From assembly GCA_021773395.1 (NCBI GenBank), contig JAJFKB010000015.1, positions 1 through 64,000 of the forward strand: a DNA stretch of 64,000 nucleotides, written 5' to 3'. The notes under the pieces were generated by a model, which did no database searches, was not told where the DNA came from, and saw nothing but the letters and a program-made list of their open reading frames with translations. This document shows, in pieces, positions 59,725-64,000 of this stretch. Position 1 is the first letter of the stretch. The number at the start of each line of letters is the position of its first letter. Source of the stretch: Gammaproteobacteria bacterium (lineage in GTDB: Bacteria > Pseudomonadota > Gammaproteobacteria > Pseudomonadales > IMCC2047). A program made the translations under genes and the position numbers.

Positions 59725-60023
59725 TTATTAACGTTATAGAACAGCTTCCATCCAATACATAAGTCTGCTAATACCTCAAACGACCCTTGCAAATGGCTAT
59801 CGATACCGATAAAACGATTGTTGCGGACGTCCAGCTTGGGCTTCACTTAGATTCTGACTGGTTGTTGCAATAGACCCTGCTAGCCAGCCATTTCTATCTG
59901 CAATAGGCTGGTTTTAAGGCCAATGTTTTAAGGAAAAACCGTTAAAGCCGTTTTGCTTTGCTGTTTTTATTGCCATAATGCGCGAACATTAATTCCATTA
60001 TCGGCTAGCCGAAAAATTTATTC
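59725..60023. other. Breakpoint region upstream of the truncated gene
   Basis: Divergent region of about 300 bases. On the minus strand a 48-codon GTG frame (59846-59700) crosses the breakpoint in a different frame from GGDEF; its sequence (start KPKLDVRNNRFIGIDSH) matches nothing I know. It may be foreign DNA joined to the GGDEF remnant. A palindrome lies at 60001-60012. Confidence 0.4.
60001..60012. promoter_or_regulatory. 12-bp palindrome just before the ABC transporter start
   Basis: TCGGCTAGCCGA is fully self-complementary and ends 11 bases before the ATG at 60024, where the ribosome site should be. No Shine-Dalgarno sequence is visible. It could be an operator or a hairpin affecting translation. 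Confidence 0.35.
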
Positions 60024-60908
60024 ATGCCTCCTGTATTAGAAGTCCGTAATCTTAGAAAAGAGTTTAAAGACCTGGTTGCTGTGAACGGCATCTCTTTCAA
60101 AATAGAGCAGGGCATTTGCTTTGGTTTGTTAGGGCCTAACGGCGCCGGGAAAACTACCACAATAGAAATGATCGAAGGAATAACCGAGCCGACCAGCGGC
60201 GAAATCATTTACCGGGGGAAGCCTCGTGACAAAAATTTTAAGCTGCAAGCGGGTATTCAATTTCAATCTACGTCGGTGATGGAACGATTATCTTCAGCTG
60301 AAATTCTAGAGTTGTTTCATAGTCTCTACCCGAAAACCATACCCATGCAGGAGTTGATCAAACTCTGTGACCTGGAACCCCTGTTAGCGATGCGTGCCGA
60401 TAAACTCTCGGGGGGACAGAAGCAAAGGCTGATGTTTGCGCTGTCATTGGTGAATGACCCGGAGATTGTGTTTTTGGATGAACCGACGACTGGACTGGAT
60501 CCTCAATCAAGAAGAAATCTGTGGAAGCTGGTAGAGCGTATTAAAGGGCAAGGAAAGAATGTCGTGCTAACCACGCATTATATGGATGAGGCGGAAATTC
60601 TTTGTGACTACCTGGTGATTATTGATCAGGGGAAAATTATTGCTGAAGGCCCACCGAAGGAGTTAATACGGCAGCATTTCGACTATTTCTATGTGTGCAT
60701 AGATAAGCATGACTTTCATCCGGCCAGCGGTGATTTTGAAGAACCCATTATCGAGGGTTCGGAGCAGGTTGAGATCCAAAGCCGATCCGTGGAGGCGACC
60801 TTGCAGCATTTGATTAAAAACGGTGTGCAGCTGAATTCTCTGCGAGTACGTAATCCTACTCTGGAAGATCTTTTTCTGAAACTGACAGGACATAGTTTGC
60901 GTGAATAA
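60024..60908 (+). CDS. ABC-2 type transporter ATP-binding protein
   Basis: 294 residues. Walker A GPNGAGKTTT, Q loop GIQFQSTSVM, signature LSGGQKQRLMFALSL, Walker B IVFLDEPTTGLDP, switch His in LTTHYMDEAEIL. The C-terminal extension (about 220-294) is of the DrrA/CcmA-like drug-exporter subgroup. It drives the permease encoded next, with which it overlaps by eight bases. Substrate unknown. Confidence 0.93.
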   Translation: MPPVLEVRNLRKEFKDLVAVNGISFKIEQGICFGLLGPNGAGKTTTIEMIEGITEPTSGEIIYRGKPRDKNFKLQAGIQFQSTSVMERLSSAEILELFHSLYPKTIPMQELIKLCDLEPLLAMRADKLSGGQKQRLMFALSLVNDPEIVFLDEPTTGLDPQSRRNLWKLVERIKGQGKNVVLTTHYMDEAEILCDYLVIIDQGKIIAEGPPKELIRQHFDYFYVCIDKHDFHPASGDFEEPIIEGSEQVEIQSRSVEATLQHLIKNGVQLNSLRVRNPTLEDLFLKLTGHSLRE

Positions 60909-61944
60909 AGCCAGTACAAATTTTTTTCAGGTGGTATGGGCTTTATCCGTAGCACGTACTAAGGAATTTTATCGTGATCGTACTACCATGGTGTGGGCTT
61001 TGGTCTTTCCCATGTGTGTCATTGCGGCAATTAGTATCTCGTTTTCCGATGATCATCAGGAAATTTTTAAAATAGGTGTTTATCAACAGCAGCCACCGCT
61101 GATACTGAATTCGTCAATCCAGCAATTGCTGGCCGAACCCTTTGTGGTGGCCATAGACTATCAGGATTTTGAAAAGGCACTGGACAGGATTCGTCACCAT
61201 CAACTGGATATGCTGATCTCAGCAAAAGAACAGAGCAAATACTGGGTGAATGACACCTCGTTGAAAGGAAGGGCACTTGAAAGGTTACTACTATCGGCTG
61301 GTGCCAGTGAATTCCATCGGGAGAGTGTTAGTGGGCGGCAAATTCGCTATGTTGACTGGGTGATTCCGGGTGTGCTTGGCATGAACGTTATGTTTGGTGC
61401 TTTATTTGGCATCGGCTTTGTTATCGTGCGCTACCGTAAAAACGGTGTGCTGAAACGACTACAGGCAACGCCTATCACACCACTGCATTTTCTTACAGCA
61501 CAAGTGTTTTCGCGAATGTTGGTGTTGCTGATTGTTGCCATACTGGTTTATTTGGGATGTAATTATTTTTTAAATTTTCTGATGCTTGGCAATTACTTTA
61601 CGCTGATTCTGGTAGCTGTTTTAGGTATTTTTTCAATCATTTCACTGGCACTGATTGTAGCCAGTAGAATTGCCAGCGAAGAGCTAGCCAACGGGCTGCT
61701 TAATTTCATATCTTTTCCTATGATGCTGCTATCAGAAGTCTGGTTTTCCCTGGATGAAGCTCCAGACTGGTTAGTCAGTATTTCGAATCTGTTGCCTCTC
61801 ACGCATATGGTCAAGGCGGCGCGCGAAATTATGATTAACGGCGCAGGTATCGGCGCGATCAGTCATCATTTGTGGATTTTGGCGGGTATGAGCGTGGTGT
61901 TCCTGGGTATAGCGGCAATTTTTTTCAGGTGGAATGAAAAGTAG
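60901..61944 (+). CDS. ABC-2 type transporter permease
   Basis: 347 residues. One membrane helix near the N-terminus (TMVWALVFPMCVIAAISIS), a periplasmic domain of about 120 residues, then five more helices (IPGVLGMNVMFGALFGIGF onward), the ABC-2 permease layout. RYRKNGVLKRLQATPITP is the conserved coupling region. Starts with GTG at 60901 inside the ATPase gene, so the two are translationally coupled. Confidence 0.92.
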   Translation: MNKASTNFFQVVWALSVARTKEFYRDRTTMVWALVFPMCVIAAISISFSDDHQEIFKIGVYQQQPPLILNSSIQQLLAEPFVVAIDYQDFEKALDRIRHHQLDMLISAKEQSKYWVNDTSLKGRALERLLLSAGASEFHRESVSGRQIRYVDWVIPGVLGMNVMFGALFGIGFVIVRYRKNGVLKRLQATPITPLHFLTAQVFSRMLVLLIVAILVYLGCNYFLNFLMLGNYFTLILVAVLGIFSIISLALIVASRIASEELANGLLNFISFPMMLLSEVWFSLDEAPDWLVSISNLLPLTHMVKAAREIMINGAGIGAISHHLWILAGMSVVFLGIAAIFFRWNEK

Positions 61945-61956
61945 CGGGGTAAACCA

Positions 61957-62589
61957 ATGGAAGCGAAGTTTTGGCACGAACGGTGGTCTGAAAAGGAGAT
62001 CGGCTTTCACCAGGCGGAAATAAATAGGTATCTGCGAGACTATTGGGGCAGATTAAATGTCGCGCAGGGAGAGACTGTACTGGTTCCTCTGTGTGGTAAG
62101 TCACAGGATATGGTCTGGTTGGCGCAACAGGGATATTCTGTGATCGGTGTCGAGTTGAGTGAAATCGCAGCACAGGAGTTTTTCGAGGAGTTAGGCATTG
62201 ACGCGGATGTCGAGCAAAGAGGTGCTTTCAAATGTTATTCTGCGCATGATATTGAAATATGGGTGGGTGATTTTTTTGCTTTAAAAACGGCGGATCTGGA
62301 GGCTGTGGTGGCCGTCTATGATCGTGCGTCACTGGTTGCTTTGCCACCGGAGATGCGGCGCCGTTACGTGGCTTTGTTAGAACGCATATTGCCGGCAGGA
62401 ATAAAAACCCTACTGGTGACCTTCGAATATGAATCTGGTGCCGCTGAAGGGCCACCCTTTTCAATACCGCAAACGGCAGTGACTGAACTGTTTTCGCCGC
62501 ACGCCAATATTGAACTATTGGACAGCCAGGATTTCGATCTGCGTGGTGTGGCCGCGACTGAGCACGCATTTTTCCTGACCTATCGGTAA
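61957..62589 (+). CDS. tpm: Thiopurine S-methyltransferase
   Basis: 210 residues. Starts FWHERWSEKEIGFHQ, then the SAM-binding segments LVPLCGKSQDMVWLAQQGY and VIGVELSEIAAQEF, all typical of bacterial TPMT. Bacterial enzymes methylate thiopurines and also selenium or tellurium oxyanions. Twelve bases after the ABC permease, so possibly in the same transcript. Confidence 0.95.
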   Translation: MEAKFWHERWSEKEIGFHQAEINRYLRDYWGRLNVAQGETVLVPLCGKSQDMVWLAQQGYSVIGVELSEIAAQEFFEELGIDADVEQRGAFKCYSAHDIEIWVGDFFALKTADLEAVVAVYDRASLVALPPEMRRRYVALLERILPAGIKTLLVTFEYESGAAEGPPFSIPQTAVTELFSPHANIELLDSQDFDLRGVAATEHAFFLTYR

Positions 62590-62612
62590 TGATCAGGTAA
62601 GTACATTATTGT

Positions 62613-62656
62613 AAGCCGAATGCAGATTCCGGCTCTCTCCTTCGGGATGACAGGGG
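62613..62656. repeat. Short REP-like intergenic sequence
   Basis: Between tpm and the next gene. On the minus strand it contains TGTCATCCCGAAGGAGAG followed by a CGGAATCTGC segment, a form that recurs in intergenic repeats of many proteobacteria. Only one copy is present in this window, so this is a guess from resemblance. Confidence 0.3.
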
Positions 62657-62690
62657 TTATATGTCGCCCATAATCATTGATTGTATTTAG

Positions 62691-63977
62691 ATGCATTTGT
62701 ATAGGCGATATTGGGCGTTTTATTGGCCGTTAGCATTAACAGCCTGTATTCTGCTGTTTGGCATGCAGATTTTTAATGCCGTGCTGGCTCGTTATCCTGA
62801 CGCCGAAAGAGAGCTGGCTGTTTTCGCTTACGCGACCAGTATCATCCAGTTTCTGGAAGTAGCCACTGCTTTTATGCCTCAGATGGTGATGGTATATGGA
62901 CGCAGCGCTACGGCGAGATACAGGGTGTTGCGCTTTTGTATGCTGGCTGGACTGCTATTCTCCGGCTTTGCACTGTTTTTGGGTGGAACCTCCCTGGGCA
63001 GATCCTGGATTACTGCGGTCTATCAAGTTGAGGGTGAGTTGCTTGATGATATCTCCCTTTACCTGCTATGCCTTTTCCCGACCATACTGTTGAGAAGCTG
63101 TTTTCACTATTTTGCCGGTTTGCTCACGCAGAATGATCGGACACGCTGGGTTTCTGCGAGTGCCTTCATTGGTGTCGCTCTGGGAGTAATTTTCTGTCTT
63201 TATGGCTATTACTCGGGCTGGGAGGCGATACCGACACTGGTATCAGCACAGTTGAGTGCATCGCTGGGCATGCTTTTTTGTGCCGCACTGGCATATCGCT
63301 GCTACTATAAAGCGGAACTGGAGACAGGGTTTGAGGAACCTTCTTACAGCGACCTGTTTCGTTATTTTTGGCCTGTTAGCCTAACGGGCATGTCCTTTGG
63401 TTTGGGGCGTCCTTTAATCTATGCTTTTGTCAGTCGCACGCCCGATGCACTATTAACCATAGCGGCTCTGCGCGTGGGACTGGATTTCTTTATGATTTCC
63501 CAGATGGCGCTAAATCAGTTTCGTAGTCTGATTCCTTCTTTGGGGCTGGATAACCTAAGGGAAAAACAACGGTTTATCGCCTATGTGACGACAGCCTTTA
63601 CGCTGCTCATGGCGATCGTGATTTTTAGTCCGCTTGATCAGCTGGTGTTGCGGCAGTTGCTGGGGTTAAATGAGGTGCTTTATATCCAGGTGAAACAGAC
63701 ACTGGTGGTAGTGGTGGCAACGCCTGTAATACTGGCAGTTCGCAATTACTTTCATGGGATATTGCTAGTGCACAAGCGGACCAAGGGTATTGCCTTGGGT
63801 AGTGCCTGCCGCATTTTGACGATATTTGGTTGCTGTTGGCTGTTTTTGATGGCGGGCGTGTTAAACGGCTGGACGGCTCCACTATCCATGGTGCTGGCAT
63901 TCTTCGTGGAAACGGCGGTGGTTTATTTTATGGCCCGTAAATTAAATAGTCCCTTAATGAATCATTCAGGCAGTTAA
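62691..63977 (+). CDS. ANKH-like (MOP superfamily) multi-pass membrane protein
   Basis: 428 residues, about 10-12 hydrophobic segments and no signal peptide beyond the first helix. It looks like a two-lobed MATE/MOP-type transporter. Several stretches resemble my memory of vertebrate ANKH (progressive ankylosis protein): YWPLALT near residue 10, the helix FAYATSIIQFLE, the second-lobe start FRYFWPVSLTGMSFG followed by RPLIYAFVSR, and the later VRNYFHGILLVHKRTKGIA with ALGSACRILTI. ANKH exports small organic anions. The link is inference from sight comparison; a general flippase-like transporter is the alternative. Confidence 0.55.
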   Translation: MHLYRRYWAFYWPLALTACILLFGMQIFNAVLARYPDAERELAVFAYATSIIQFLEVATAFMPQMVMVYGRSATARYRVLRFCMLAGLLFSGFALFLGGTSLGRSWITAVYQVEGELLDDISLYLLCLFPTILLRSCFHYFAGLLTQNDRTRWVSASAFIGVALGVIFCLYGYYSGWEAIPTLVSAQLSASLGMLFCAALAYRCYYKAELETGFEEPSYSDLFRYFWPVSLTGMSFGLGRPLIYAFVSRTPDALLTIAALRVGLDFFMISQMALNQFRSLIPSLGLDNLREKQRFIAYVTTAFTLLMAIVIFSPLDQLVLRQLLGLNEVLYIQVKQTLVVVVATPVILAVRNYFHGILLVHKRTKGIALGSACRILTIFGCCWLFLMAGVLNGWTAPLSMVLAFFVETAVVYFMARKLNSPLMNHSGS

Positions 63978-64000
63978 TGATTATTCTTTGCTGCCCTTGG

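Noticed and set aside
60024-62589. Cytochrome or antibiotic biosynthesis cluster around the ABC transporter
   Set aside because: Only an exporter pair and tpm are present; no biosynthetic gene supports this.

Overview
The window is chromosomal DNA of a gammaproteobacterium, most likely a free-living, probably marine member of the Pseudomonadales/Cellvibrionales side. This rests on gene content: a full ccmABCDEFGHI set, smc-zipA-ligA in that order, RapA, YaeQ, FmdB-type zinc ribbon, DinB, RimO, Tpm, many c-di-GMP and two-component proteins, and PEP-CTERM proteins with an exosortase. I saw no rRNA, tRNA, CRISPR array, intact transposase or prophage gene. Species is not determinable by eye.

Layout. 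0-2.6 kb: the 3' end of a thioredoxin-fold gene, a pair of REP-like repeats, two secreted proteins with C-terminal exosortase sorting signals, and between them a decayed lipase-like gene fragment with its terminator. 2.8-6 kb (minus): rimO, then fliK and a stand-alone FlhB C-terminal domain. 6.2-14.4 kb (plus): cytochrome c maturation operon ccmABCDE-(di-haem peroxidase)-ccmFGHI; a peroxidase that is itself a c-type cytochrome sits inside it. 14.5-21 kb: smc, zipA, ligA. 21-28.7 kb: mostly small conserved genes (membrane-anchored receiver protein, DUF2069, wrbA, arsC, TlpA-like lipoprotein, acylphosphatase, MAPEG, HxlR regulator, GST, cytochrome c lipoprotein). 28.7-35 kb: exosortase H with its membrane partner, a methyltransferase, an FmdB-type protein, yaeQ divergent from rapA. 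35-39 kb: a very large sensor combining a periplasmic solute-binding domain, PAS/GAF, GGDEF and EAL. 39-47 kb (mostly minus): a two-subunit molybdenum hydroxylase, FMN reductase with a Dabb lipoprotein, yaiI, deaD; then dinB on plus.

47-59.7 kb is the most accessory-looking part. After a 176-bp inverted-repeat element (MITE-like) come a CASTOR/POLLUX-type channel, a voltage-gated K+ channel, a Pycsar-effector-like (DUF5706) membrane protein and a TPR-like lipoprotein, all on plus. Facing them on minus are a DUF2254 membrane protein and a three-gene signalling operon (receiver-nucleotidyl cyclase, single-domain response regulator, hybrid histidine kinase), followed by a DUF3307 protein and a 5'-truncated GGDEF-EAL gene. 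60-64 kb (plus): an ABC-2 exporter pair, tpm, and a multi-pass protein that resembles animal ANKH.

Functional threads: (i) c-type cytochrome biogenesis (ccm) with candidate clients (di-haem peroxidase, cytochrome c lipoprotein); (ii) exosortase-dependent surface protein sorting, with enzyme (XrtH) and substrates (PEP-CTERM) of apparently different specificity; (iii) cyclic-nucleotide and c-di-GMP signalling; (iv) a cluster of ion channels beside an orphan cyclic-nucleotide-effector-like protein. Threads iii and iv together are the best candidate for an undescribed system, but the link between them is inference.
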